DNA from: an uncultured Eubacteriales bacterium
GTDB lineage: Bacteria; Bacillota; Clostridia; Lachnospirales; Lachnospiraceae
Assembly (NCBI GenBank): GCA_949294665.1
Contig: CASFID010000052.1
Coordinates: 1-64,000, forward strand
Direction: 5' to 3'
DNA length: 64,000 nucleotides
Below, in pieces: positions 26,519 to 35,249 of the stretch. Each line of letters starts with the position of its first letter. Within the stretch, counting starts at the first letter, position 1. The notes below the pieces were generated by a model. That model was not told the DNA's origin. It saw only the letters and a program-made list of their open reading frames with translations, and ran no database searches. A program made the translations under genes and the position numbers.

Positions 26519-27574
26519 ATGAATTTAAAAGGACGCAGTTTTCTGACATTAAAAGATTTTACGCCGGAGGAGATTACTTATCTTCTTGATCTTTCGGCTG
26601 AGGTAAAAGAGAAAAAGAAGAAGGGAGTGCCGGTCGACCACTACAGGGGAAAGAACGTCGCTCTGATCTTCGAGAAGGATAGTACGAGGACGCGCTGCGC
26701 CTTTGAAGTGGCTGCTCACGATATGGGGATGGGCACTACATATCTCGGACCAACCGGTTCACAGATAGGCAAAAAGGAGAGCATTGAGGATACGGCGAGG
26801 GTACTCGGCAGGATGTATGACGGCATCGAGTACCGGGGGTTCGGTCAGGAGATCGTGGAGGAACTGGCAAAATACGCGGGCGTACCGGTATGGAACGGCC
26901 TGACGAACGAGTATCACCCGACGCAGATGCTCGCAGATATGCTGACAATCCGAGAGAATTTCGGTACGCTTAAAGGTCTGAAGCTCGTATATATGGGCGA
27001 CGCCCGTTATAATATGGGCAATTCTCTGATGGTGGTCTGTTCCAAGCTGGGGCTGGACTTTACTGCGTGTACGACAGAAGCATATTTCCCGAATGATGAG
27101 CTGGTCGCGCAGTGCCGCGGGTATGCGGAGACGTCCGGGGCTTCTGTGACACTGACGACCGATGTGAAAGAAGGAACAAAGGACGCCGACGTCATCTATA
27201 CGGACGTCTGGGTGTCCATGGGCGAACCCGACGAGGTGTGGGAGAAGAGGATCAGAGAGCTTTCTCCGTATAAAGTGACAAAGGACGTGATGGCAAACGC
27301 AAAGGACAGCGCTATCTTCCTCCACTGTCTGCCTGCTTTCCATGACCTGAAGACTAAGATCGGGAAAGAGATGGGACAGCGGTTCGGGATAGAAGATATG
27401 GAAGTGACGGACGAGGTGTTTGAATCGGAGCAGTCGAAAGTGTTCGATGAAGCCGAGAACCGGATGCATACGATCAAGGCGGTCATGATGGCGACGCTGG
27501 GCGTTCCGGATTTTTCTTTGCCTTTCAATCGCGAAGACCTTTTCCCGGATGCTGGACAAGGAAGAGATCGCTAA
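26519..27574 (+). CDS. argF: ornithine carbamoyltransferase
   Basis: A 351-residue enzyme making citrulline from ornithine and carbamoyl phosphate (arginine synthesis or deiminase pathway). The carbamoyl-phosphate motif STRTR is at 55-59, followed by [11 protein letters not shown] and the ornithine-loop [11 protein letters not shown] 26519 has GAGGG upstream. The family usually ends near [15 protein letters not shown] at about 333; here a further 18 residues (from VPDFSLPF) follow, suggesting loss of the original stop or a fusion to downstream sequence. The ARG-box-like promoter favours a biosynthetic role. Confidence 0.95.
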   Translation: MNLKGRSFLTLKDFTPEEITYLLDLSAEVKEKKKKGVPVDHYRGKNVALIFEKDSTRTRCAFEVAAHDMGMGTTYLGPTGSQIGKKESIEDTARVLGRMYDGIEYRGFGQEIVEELAKYAGVPVWNGLTNEYHPTQMLADMLTIRENFGTLKGLKLVYMGDARYNMGNSLMVVCSKLGLDFTACTTEAYFPNDELVAQCRGYAETSGASVTLTTDVKEGTKDADVIYTDVWVSMGEPDEVWEKRIRELSPYKVTKDVMANAKDSAIFLHCLPAFHDLKTKIGKEMGQRFGIEDMEVTDEVFESEQSKVFDEAENRMHTIKAVMMATLGVPDFSLPFNREDLFPDAGQGRDR

Positions 27575-27671
27575 GATAACCGCGTCGAAACGGATCGGGG
27601 AATTGTCAGAGAGGAGCCTGGAAGTTTCGCTATATGCCTGGAAATGGAAACCGACGTCGGATAAGCTCTGA
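27549..27671 (+). other. possible small ORF or gene remnant after argF
   Basis: A 40-codon frame from ATG 27549 to TGA 27669-27671 reads [15 protein letters not shown] and ends near WKWKPTSDKL. It has no ribosome binding site and overlaps the odd C-terminal tail of argF in another frame. It may be a remnant of a lost gene. The rest of 27672-27984 holds two small GC-rich hairpins (27695-27717; GGCC 27717-27720 with 27725-27728), the main terminator and a promoter; I see no other gene there. Confidence 0.25.
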
Positions 27672-27766
27672 AAAGAGAGACATCCGGACGGAGACGCGGG
27701 TACAGAAAAATCCCGCGGCCCAAAGGCCGGTTAATGTGAGCATAAAAGTAATACAGGGAAATGAGT

Positions 27767-27798
27767 AAAAAAGGAAGTTCGTTGGGACTTCCTTTTTT
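27767..27798. terminator. bidirectional Rho-independent terminator
   Basis: GGAAGT (27773-27778) pairs with ACTTCC (27787-27792). It is preceded by six A and followed by six T residues, a strong terminator in both directions. Confidence 0.88.
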
Positions 27799-27834
27799 GT
27801 GTGTCCGCCTCCAGGGTACCGTTTCTTTTTCCAA

Positions 27835-27863
27835 TTGGCGGTCCTGACGGAATCTGATAATTT
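27835..27863 (+). promoter_or_regulatory. candidate promoter of the PTS operon
   Basis: TTGGCG (27835-27840), a 17-base spacer and TAATTT (27858-27863) lie upstream of the PRD regulator. Confidence 0.4.
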
Positions 27864-27984
27864 TTGTAGTAAAATGGCATCCTGTAAGTGACAGAAAACT
27901 GTGTCGACTTTCATTTTTACGACCACTATAATCAGGATAAAGAAAAGAATACTGTGAAAAGTGGTGATATAAGGAGCAGAAAGT

Positions 27985-29858
27985 ATGCAGAGAAAGTATA
28001 TACGTTTATTGGAGAGCATACTCGAACCTGCCGGCGGCTTTTTCAACTCGCGGGAATTGGCCGAGCTGTCTGGCATCAGTCCGAGAACGGTCATCCGATA
28101 TATAAAGGAATTAAAAGAACGCGCGCATGAATACGGATTTGCCGTTCACGCTATGCGGGGCAGAGGATATCGGCTGGAGATCACAGACCGCGAGAAATTT
28201 AAAACCGCACTGTCCTCCGACAGCGATGAAGAAGTGGCTGCTGTTCTGCCGCGTCTTTTTCTGGAACCTACATGTAAACTGGATGATCTGGCCGAACTGC
28301 TCCACTATAGCAGATCCGGTATGTCCCGGGTTATGGAGAAAGCAGAGAGGGAGCTGGAGGGGCAGGGATTCCGCCTGTTGAATAAACCATATGTAGGATT
28401 TTTTATCAATGGCAATGAGATCCATATCAGGAATTATCTGTATCGGCTCCTGAAAAATATGCCTCTGGAAAATCTGGAGGAAAAAGTGGGAGTCAGGGAA
28501 GAGGAGATGGAAGAGATCCGCAGATATATCGATGCAGAACTGTTCAGGAGAGCCGTGGACAAGCATCAGATTGATGAGGGGCTCTTTCTAAGATATATGC
28601 TCATACAGTCCGGCAGGATCAGGATCGGAAAAACGATAAGAACAGATTATTTCGCAAATATCAGTCAGACGGCGCATCTTCTGGACGATATCGCCGCCGC
28701 GGGACACATTATGAAACTGGCGGGCTGCGCAAAAGGTCCTGAAGCAGACGGGGAGATTGAGAATATCTATCTCGCTCTTGTATACAGACAGGCATTTTAT
28801 CAGAACGGACTTGTCGATACGATTGATGAGAAAAACCTTCAGTTTTACCAGGATCTTACGCAGAAGGCATTTCAGAGGATCAAGGCGAACTACAAAGTGG
28901 ATCTCCTTCACGACGACGTCCTTGTAAACGGACTGATTCTGCACATTGCTTCTAATTTCAGCAGATATCTTCTGGGGATGGAGACGGAGAATCTGTTCTA
29001 CAATGATGTGCTTGAGACATACCCGACGGCTTACTACTATGCGATGGAAGTAGCTGAGGAAATCAGTGCGTGGACAAAGCTCTCCCTGAGCAAATATGAG
29101 ATCAGTTTTCTCGGAATGCATTTTGCTTCTTATCTGGAATGGAATCTGAAATCAAAGCAATGGAAGTGCGCGATCATATGCGGCGGGGCCGGTCCTGCGA
29201 AGCTTCTTGAGAGCAGCTGAATAAATATCCGAGACTGGAGATACTCGGGATCTATCCCATGGAAGAGGAGTTGTCGATACCGGAAGAGGCGGATTTTTAT
29301 ATCATGACATTTCCATATGAAGGCGAATCCCTGAACGGAAAAGTATGCATCGAACTTTCCCCTGTATTTGATATCAAAGAACAGATTGCCCTTGAACAAC
29401 TCCTCGGACAGCTGAACGGTCACAGGAGCTGGGAGAGGGCAGGCGTTCAGAAATATTATGAGCAGATCGACGGCGGCATGGACAAGAGGAAGCTTCTGGA
29501 ATATTTCTGCGGACTGTACGAAAAGAAAGGGATGATATCGAGACATGAGGCGAACGGGATCCTGGGACGGGAAGAGCTTGTCTCAACGGAGATCACTGAG
29601 GGGATCGTAATGCCGCACGGGCTCATAGAAGGTGAGAGCTTCCTTGTCTTCGCACTGCTCAGGGATCCGATCGTGTGGGGACGTACCAGAGTGAAACTGG
29701 TCGTGACGGGATGCTTCAGGCGGGGAGATGAGCGGATGAAAGAGGAGTTGGAATACCTTTTCCACATCTTTCTGAATGAAGCCGATAAGAAAAAGCTGCT
29801 GTCCTGTCAGAGCGCGGAGCAGGCAGAGGAATATATGGAGGAATATTATGGGAAGTAA
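27985..29858 (+). pseudogene. PRD-containing PTS transcriptional regulator (MtlR/LicR type), frameshifted
   Basis: The first frame (27985-29220) has a winged helix (GGFFNSRELAELSGISPRTVIRYI) and two PRD domains. It then begins an EIIB-like domain, CAIICGGAGPAKLLES, and stops. The frame starting with the shared C at 29214 continues it perfectly (QLNKYPRLEILGIYPMEEEL) into an EIIA type-2 domain with EGIVMPHGL. One missing base explains the break. The joined protein would be about 624 residues, normal for the family. ATG 27985 follows AAGGAG. Such regulators activate PTS operons when dephosphorylated or phosphorylated on their PRD histidines. It overlaps the EIIA gene by 11 bases. Confidence 0.85.
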
Positions 29859-30312
29859 ACTCTTACAGATGCTCACAAGAGAAATGGTCAGACTGGATCC
29901 ACCGGAGCTCTCAACCCCAGAGGAAGTGATACGGTACTGCGGCAATATCCTCGTAGATGCGGGGAAAGCCGAAGAGCAGTATGTGAGCGACATAATTGAA
30001 TCATACAGAAAGCTGGGCCCGTATATCGTTATGGCGCCGGGACTTGCGATGCCGCATGCCCGTCCGGGGGGGAATGTGAAGGAATCCTGCATCAGCTTTG
30101 TAAAACTGAAGCGGCCTGTGGAATTCCGACATCCGTGCAACGATCCGGTAAAGATCGTATTTACCCTGGGAGGCGTTTCGGACAACGGACATATCGAACT
30201 GCTTCAGGAATTGAGTTCCCTGCTGGCAGCGGACAACATGATCGATAGGCTGTCAGATACAGATACATATGAGGAGCTGATAAAACTAATAGAAAAGGAG
30301 GCGGAAAAATGA
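29848..30312 (+). CDS. PTS EIIA component, ascorbate/fructose type
   Basis: A 154-residue phosphocarrier of the EIIA-2 family. The phosphoacceptor histidine lies in APGLAMPHARPGG, and the C-terminal EELIKLIEKEAEK helix is typical. ATG 29848 follows GGAGG (29838-29842). It takes phosphate from HPr and passes it to the EIIB encoded next, whose start overlaps its stop by 4 bases (ATGA). Confidence 0.93.
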   Translation: MGSKLLQMLTREMVRLDPPELSTPEEVIRYCGNILVDAGKAEEQYVSDIIESYRKLGPYIVMAPGLAMPHARPGGNVKESCISFVKLKRPVEFRHPCNDPVKIVFTLGGVSDNGHIELLQELSSLLAADNMIDRLSDTDTYEELIKLIEKEAEK

Positions 30313-30575
30313 GAGTAGTGACTGTATGCGGGATGGGATTTGGGACAAGTCTGATGCTGCTGATGTCGGTAAAGGAGATCGGCAGGAAATATGACGTCAC
30401 GGTAGATGGAGAGGCGACGGATCTTGGATCTTATAAAGGAAAGCAATGCGATCTGATCGTGGCATCTTCTGAAATCGCAAAGCAGATCGAATCTGAAGTT
30501 CCGGTGCTAGCGATCACCAATCTTTTGGACAAGACAGAGATTGAAGAGAAACTGAAACCGTATTTAAAGGAATAA
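30309..30575 (+). CDS. PTS EIIB component, SgaB/UlaB type
   Basis: An 88-residue EIIB. The phosphocysteine is Cys7 in VVTVCGMGFGTSL, the usual lactate/ascorbate-type P-loop. It accepts phosphate from EIIA and phosphorylates the sugar as it passes through the EIIC. It is coupled to the EIIA gene upstream, and EIIC starts 12 bases after its stop. Confidence 0.93.
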   Translation: MRVVTVCGMGFGTSLMLLMSVKEIGRKYDVTVDGEATDLGSYKGKQCDLIVASSEIAKQIESEVPVLAITNLLDKTEIEEKLKPYLKE

Positions 30576-30587
30576 AGGAGGGTTAAT

Positions 30588-31859
30588 ATGGTAAACTTTT
30601 TTGTGAATTTCTTGAGTGAACCTACTGTAGTATTAGGTCTGGTGGTGCTGATCGGTCTCGTTGCGATGAAAAACCGTCCGTCAGCAGTCATCCAGGGGAC
30701 GATGAAGACAATGCTTGGTTTTCTGATCCTCTCGGCAGGATCGAGCCTGATTTCATCAGCGCTTACTCCGTTCAGTACGATGCTTACTTCGGCATTCGGT
30801 ATGTCCGGGGTCGTGCCGGAGGACAATGCGCTTGTGGCCGCTGTTCAGACGGCGCTCGGATTCGAGACGCCGATGATCATGCTCCTGTCATTCGTCATTA
30901 ATATTATCCTGGCAAGGCTGACGCCGTTCAAGTACATATTCCTCACAGGACATATGATGTTCTCCTTTGCCGGGACGATGGCGATCGTACTGGATCAGAT
31001 GGGAATCAACGGATGGGCGGCTATCGCCATCGGTTCTGTCGTTGAGGGCGTATGCATGGTAGTATTTCCGGCGATCGCTCAGCCTTACACGAGGAAGATA
31101 CTGAAGACCGACGAGGTGGCGTTTGGATTCTGGGGAAGTTCACTGATTGTATTTACAGGGTTTATCGGGAAACTTGTAGGGAAGAAAGACCGTGATGAGG
31201 AAAATGATACATGGGAGAAAGTAAAAGTCTCCGATAAGTTCGATTTCCTGAAAGATATGTCCATTCTCATGAGTATCGTCATGATCGTAGTATATATCTT
31301 TACGGCGCTCATGGCCGGCAATGACGTGGTATCCGAGCTGTCAGGAGGACAGAATATCATTGTATATGCGATCATCCAGGCGATGACTTTCGTGACAGGC
31401 GTACTGGTGCTGCTGCAGGGAGTCCGCATGTTCTTAGGAGAGATCATTCCCGCATTTAAGGGGATCAGCGAGAAACTTATCCCCGGTGCAAGACCGGCTC
31501 TGGATGTTCCGATCTTCTATGCCAGCGGTCAGGTGGCGACTACGATCGGTTTCCTGTGCGCGATGGCAGGAGGAATCCTTGCTACGCTGATCACGACGCA
31601 GATGAGTGTTGTAGTACTTCCGAGAGTGATCGGACTGTTTTTCATGGGCGGGGCAGCAGGCGTATTCGGGGACAAACTCGGAGGAAAGAGAGGCTGTGTG
31701 GCCGCATCCTTCCTGCTCGGATTTTTATTCACACTGATTGTAGCGCTGGCGTACCCGCTCATCGATGTGACGGTTTACGGAGTTGAGGGGCTGTGGTTCG
31801 CATCTACAGATGCGATCATCGTGGCGGTGATCATGGCGCTTATAGGCATGGTCGTATAA
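30588..31859 (+). CDS. PTS EIIC component, SgaT/UlaA family
   Basis: A 423-residue membrane permease of the ascorbate (L) PTS family, with about ten hydrophobic helices. Family pieces include NRPSAVIQGTMKTMLGFLIL, MIMLLSFVINIILARLTPFKYIFLTGH and GGAAGVFGDKLGGKRG. AAGGAGG precedes ATG. UlaA transports L-ascorbate, but many homologues carry other sugar acids or sugars. The neighbouring KDPG-aldolase remnant and hydrolase genes suggest a sugar-acid substrate (inference). Confidence 0.94.
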   Translation: MVNFFVNFLSEPTVVLGLVVLIGLVAMKNRPSAVIQGTMKTMLGFLILSAGSSLISSALTPFSTMLTSAFGMSGVVPEDNALVAAVQTALGFETPMIMLLSFVINIILARLTPFKYIFLTGHMMFSFAGTMAIVLDQMGINGWAAIAIGSVVEGVCMVVFPAIAQPYTRKILKTDEVAFGFWGSSLIVFTGFIGKLVGKKDRDEENDTWEKVKVSDKFDFLKDMSILMSIVMIVVYIFTALMAGNDVVSELSGGQNIIVYAIIQAMTFVTGVLVLLQGVRMFLGEIIPAFKGISEKLIPGARPALDVPIFYASGQVATTIGFLCAMAGGILATLITTQMSVVVLPRVIGLFFMGGAAGVFGDKLGGKRGCVAASFLLGFLFTLIVALAYPLIDVTVYGVEGLWFASTDAIIVAVIMALIGMVV

Positions 31860-31900
31860 TAACAGACAGATACTACATGAATATAGGATTGACATCAGGA

Positions 31901-31932
31901 GGCGGGAAAGGAGCGAAGGTTCCTTTTCTGCC
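31901..31932 (+). other. hairpin between EIIC and the phosphotriesterase-like gene
   Basis: GGCGGGAAAGGA (31901-31912) pairs with TCCTTTTCTGCC (31921-31932) using two G-U pairs, with an 8-base loop. No T-run follows, so partial attenuation or RNA processing is likely. Confidence 0.45.
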
Positions 31933-31956
31933 GGTCAGGAGAAAGGCGGGATCACT

Positions 31957-32775
31957 ATGAAATATGCAAGAACAGTATGCGGGGATATAGAAGCAGATAA
32001 GATGGGATTTACATATCCGCACGAGCATCTCTATGCCGTTCCCCCGCAGTGCCAGAAAGACAGAGACCTTGAACTGAGTGATTATGAAGGGAGCGTCGCG
32101 GAGCTTAAAATATTTAAAGAAGTGGGAGGTCAGACGCTGGTAGAGGCGTCAACTCTGGATTACGGAAGGAATCTGCCGCTTCTTCGGAAAATGTCCGAAG
32201 AGACAGGTGTAAATGTAATCACTACAACGGGATTTAATAAACATATCTATTATCCGGACTGGGTAGCGGAAAAAACCATAGAAGAGATCGCTGATATTCT
32301 TGCGGAAGACATCCTTGAGGGCAGAGACGGTATCCGTGCCGGATTTATTAAGATAGGAACCTGGTACAATATGATCCATCCCCTGGAGAAGAAGACAGCT
32401 ATCGCGGCAGCGACAGCTCAGAAGAAATGCAATGCTCCCATCTGGGGACACACCGAGGCCGGGACAATGGGGATGGAAATTCTTGATATCCTCGAAAACG
32501 AGGGAGTAGACTTTTCAACAGTGGCGCTCGGGCATCTCGACCGGAATCCGGACGAGTATTATCTGCTGAAGCTGGCAGACCGGGGCATCTACGTTCAGTT
32601 CGACGGTCCGGGCAAGGTGAAGTATTATCCCGACAGTGTGCGGGTAAAGCTGATCAAGTCGCTTATTTCACACGGATATGCGGATCAGCTCCTGATCTCC
32701 GGAGATATGGGACGAGCTTCCTATCTGGAAGGATACGGCGGATGCGTTCAAAATGAGCTACATAAAAGCTCTTAA
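31957..32775 (+). pseudogene. phosphotriesterase-family hydrolase, 3' truncated
   Basis: A 272-residue reading frame with all binuclear metal-site residues of the phosphotriesterase-like amidohydrolases: His22 and His24 (PHEHLY), Lys132 (GFIKIGTW), His165 (IWGHTEAG), His193 (LGHLDRN) and Asp250 (ISGDMGRASYL). Family members run on for about 50-60 more residues after this point (usually GGGPGFEYI and on). Here the protein changes after GYGG at codon 262 into an unrelated out-of-frame tail, because the DNA joins a KDPG-aldolase gene. The product lacks the last barrel strand or helix and is probably inactive. Homologues in sugar operons are likely lactonases or phosphohydrolases. Confidence 0.8.
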
Positions 32776-32968
32776 GGGGCCGTTCCCGCAGACGGACTAT
32801 GTGGCCGTGGGAGGAGTGACGGCGGAAAATGCAGCGCAGTTCTACAGAGCGGGATTTAAAGGCGTGGCCGCAGGAAGCAGTCTTGTACCGGGAAATGCAG
32901 ACCGCTCGGACGTTGACATGATCAGAGAAAGAGCGCGCAGATATCTGGAGGCAGGATATGGCATATAG
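32741..32968 (+). pseudogene. 3' fragment of a KDPG/KHG aldolase
   Basis: This frame reads AFKMSYIKALKGPFPQ, VAVGGVTAENAAQFYRAGFKGVAAGSSLV and a C-terminal helix. It matches the last 75 or so residues of 2-keto-3-deoxy-6-phosphogluconate aldolases (Eda/DgaF family). The N-terminal two thirds, including the Schiff-base lysine region, is absent. The first ATG (32753) lies inside the truncated hydrolase gene and has no ribosome binding site. The fragment is the 3' side of a deletion junction near 32740-32747 and is most likely non-functional. Confidence 0.82.
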
Positions 32969-33683
32969 AGTACAGGATATGACATGGGAGGAAGTGGAGG
33001 AACGCATCCGGGAATGCCCGGCTGCTGTCGTTCCTCTCGGATCAACGGAACAGCATGGATACCATCTGCCTCTGGGGACAGATACTTATCTGGCGGAGAC
33101 GCTGGCGGATATGGTGTCGGAGAAAAGCGGAGCTCTCGTATATCCGGGGATTCATTTCAGTTATTCGTGGAGCTGGAGGGACCGTACGGGAACTGTGGCT
33201 GTGCGCCAGCAGATCCTTCAGGAGACGCTCAAAGACGTGGCCAGGTCGGTAGAGCGATATGGGATCCGGGCGCTTGTATTCCTTAACGGACATGAGGCGA
33301 ACGGTTCTACGATGAAATATGCCGTCCGGGAGATACAGGATGAGACGGACGTGAAAGTGCTGGGAATGTTCTATCCCGGGTTGTCTGAGATATATGAGAA
33401 ATATATGGAGACGCCTACATGGGGCGGCATGTTCCATGCATGTGAGTTCGAGACGTCGCTTATGCTGGCCGCGAGGGCAGATTTCGTACATATGGACCGG
33501 GCCAGGGCCGAGTATCCTCCAAAACTGGATTTCTATGGCATGGATAATACATCCATAGGAGACCTGAGTATTTCCGGGACGTATGGAGATCCGACAAAGG
33601 CGACAAAGGAAAAAGGAGAGAAAATGCTGGAGGAATTTTCCGGTAATATCGCAGAGCTTATCGCAAAAGCTCTGGACAGATAA
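32958..33683 (+). CDS. creatininase-family amidohydrolase
   Basis: A 241-residue metalloenzyme of the creatininase/MftE family. The metal-binding motif GSTEQHGYHLPLGTDTY is near residue 29, NGHEANGSTMKYA lies centrally, and CEFETSLML provides a further acidic ligand. Members hydrolyse cyclic or linear amides or formamides, or cleave peptides; the substrate cannot be told here. It overlaps the aldolase fragment by 11 bases and is the last gene of the PTS operon, only 2 bases from the converging LysR gene. Confidence 0.85.
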   Translation: MAYRVQDMTWEEVEERIRECPAAVVPLGSTEQHGYHLPLGTDTYLAETLADMVSEKSGALVYPGIHFSYSWSWRDRTGTVAVRQQILQETLKDVARSVERYGIRALVFLNGHEANGSTMKYAVREIQDETDVKVLGMFYPGLSEIYEKYMETPTWGGMFHACEFETSLMLAARADFVHMDRARAEYPPKLDFYGMDNTSIGDLSISGTYGDPTKATKEKGEKMLEEFSGNIAELIAKALDR

Positions 33684-33685
33684 CG

Positions 33686-34552
33686 TTATCTTATATATTC
33701 TCTGCACAGCATCAGAAACCGCTTCAGCACCGGATGATCGTCATCGTACCGGTAATATATTCCGAAAGACATGGGCGGGATATCCGTGACGGGAATGTAT
33801 TTTAGGTCGGGTTCTCTCGCCGCGGTAATGTCGGGGTAAAGAGTGCAGCCGATCTGCGCTTTGACAAGAGTCATGGCACTCTCCATATTCTCGGCAAAAT
33901 AACGCTGTTCCGGACGCAGTTTCGTAAGGATGCTGTTCTGGATGGAGAAGATCGGATCGGCGATCTGTCGGGGAGAGCAGGCGATGAAGCTGCCGGAGAG
34001 CTGCCTTTTCTCAAGAGTATTATGCCGGGCAAAAGGGTGCCCGGGAGAACAGATACAGGCAACAGGAGCAGAACAGAGTTCTCTGAAGTAAAGCGAGGAC
34101 TTTTTCTGCTCTTCTTTTATTCCGAAAGCCGCGTGTACCTGTTTATTTTCCACAAGACTTAAAAGCGACGGAAAGGGGACGAGATGGATGGCCGGACGAA
34201 GCAGAGGGAAGTCTTCTGTCAGTTTCTTGAGTATGGGCGGAAGAAGATTTATTTCCAGTCGGTTGTGGCATCCCAGTTCAAAGGGGATGAAATGTTCATG
34301 ATGGCTGAGGCGCTCTTTTGCAGAAAGCGCGGTTTTGAGGATCAACTGCGCATCGGGAAGGAACTGGATGCCCTCCTGGGTGAGAGCGACGCTTTTGCTT
34401 GTCCGGTTAAATAACTTTACGTCCAGTTCTTCTTCCAGCGACTGGATCTGATGGCTGACCGCAGGCTGCGTGATCCGAAGAGCCTCGGATGCTCTTGAAA
34501 AATTCAGATGTTCCGCTACCGCGATAAAACATTCTAACTGCACTGTATTCAC
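33686..34552 (-). CDS. LysR-family transcriptional regulator
   Basis: A 288-residue LysR regulator. The N-terminal winged helix-turn-helix contains FIAVAEHLNFSRASEALRITQPAVSHQIQ, split here by known helix limits. A periplasmic-binding-like effector domain follows from about residue 90. The GTG start at 34552 has GGAG 9 bases upstream. It converges with the creatininase-family gene, so it does not obviously form a classic divergent pair with a target; a palindrome with the LysR T-N11-A form lies 38 bases upstream. The effector is unknown. Confidence 0.92.
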   Translation of the reverse strand: MNTVQLECFIAVAEHLNFSRASEALRITQPAVSHQIQSLEEELDVKLFNRTSKSVALTQEGIQFLPDAQLILKTALSAKERLSHHEHFIPFELGCHNRLEINLLPPILKKLTEDFPLLRPAIHLVPFPSLLSLVENKQVHAAFGIKEEQKKSSLYFRELCSAPVACICSPGHPFARHNTLEKRQLSGSFIACSPRQIADPIFSIQNSILTKLRPEQRYFAENMESAMTLVKAQIGCTLYPDITAAREPDLKYIPVTDIPPMSFGIYYRYDDDHPVLKRFLMLCREYIR

Positions 34553-34589
34553 AGAATTATTCTCCTGTATAAATAAAAATATGAATCAT

Positions 34590-34614
34590 AATCTATAAAT
34601 ATTTCTTATAGATT
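34590..34614. promoter_or_regulatory. LysR-type inverted repeat
   Basis: AATCTATAA (34590-34598) and TTATAGATT (34606-34614) form perfect 9-base arms with a 7-base AT-rich spacer. They fit a LysR autoregulatory site (T-N11-A form) between the LysR start and the MarR promoter. Confidence 0.65.
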
Positions 34615-34629
34615 ATAACATTTTTGAAT

Positions 34630-34658
34630 TTCACATTCAAGGAAATACGCGTTAGAAT
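34630..34658 (+). promoter_or_regulatory. promoter of the MarR-ABC exporter operon
   Basis: TTCACA (34630-34635), a 17-base spacer and TAGAAT (34653-34658). The predicted start near 34665 is followed at once by an inverted repeat. Confidence 0.65.
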
Positions 34659-34682
34659 CTTTTATGGACAGATAGTAAGGAA

Positions 34683-34695
34683 ACGAACTGTTCGT
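34683..34695. promoter_or_regulatory. MarR-type operator
   Basis: ACGAAC and GTTCGT flank a single central T, a perfect inverted repeat about 20 bases after the predicted transcription start and 51 bases before the MarR start codon. Confidence 0.6.
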
Positions 34696-34745
34696 AACAA
34701 AACAGTCGTATGAAAATCCGGACATACGGGAGGGGGATGCGAGAT

Positions 34746-35249
34746 ATGACTGGAGATTTTCAGGCGGAAGATCTGATATTTATGCTGAAAAAGATCAATC
34801 TGGACATGGAGTTCCAGATGAAGAGATGTCTGGAGAGACACGATATGAGCGGCACGCAGGTGTACTTCATGGTATATATCCTGCGGCATCATCCGAAAGG
34901 CTCTTATATCACGGAGATGTGCCGGGAGATCGGCGTGTCCAAGGCAACTCTGTCCGTTCTGGTAAAGAAGCTGAGAGAAAAAGGATATCTGTGTTTTCAG
35001 GAGACTCCGGGAGACGTCAGGAAGAAGAAAGTAGTCCCGACAGAGAAGCTGATAGCCCGGGGCAATGAATTTCTGCAGCGGGCAGACCGGATGGAGACGG
35101 AAATCTGCAGCTGTCTCAACCGTCAGGAGAGAGACACGCTGGGAGAACTGGAACAGAAGATCCTGGTCCGGCTTGACAAGATGAATGGAAAAGAAGCACC
35201 CGGAGAGCAGGACCGGGGACAAGAAACAAAACAGGAGGTTACGACATGA
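34746..35249 (+). CDS. MarR-family regulator of an ABC exporter
   Basis: A 167-residue MarR regulator: TEMCREIGVSKATLSVLVKKLREKGYL is the recognition helix and wing, followed by DVRKKKVVPTEK. The ATG at 34746 lies 9 bases after GGGAGGGGG. The C-terminus is charged and unstructured (GEQDRGQETKQ). The stop overlaps the first exporter gene (ATGA), the common arrangement in which a MarR repressor controls a multidrug ABC pair and is released by the exported compound. Confidence 0.92.
   Translation: MTGDFQAEDLIFMLKKINLDMEFQMKRCLERHDMSGTQVYFMVYILRHHPKGSYITEMCREIGVSKATLSVLVKKLREKGYLCFQETPGDVRKKKVVPTEKLIARGNEFLQRADRMETEICSCLNRQERDTLGELEQKILVRLDKMNGKEAPGEQDRGQETKQEVTT

Noticed and set aside
26759..27559. 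266-codon antisense frame in argF
   Set aside because: Mirror of argF codon usage, no recognisable product or start site.
29206..29220. Programmed -1 frameshifting in the PTS regulator
   Set aside because: The site GAGAGCAGCTGA lacks a slippery X-XXY-YYZ heptamer and the family is normally encoded in a single frame.
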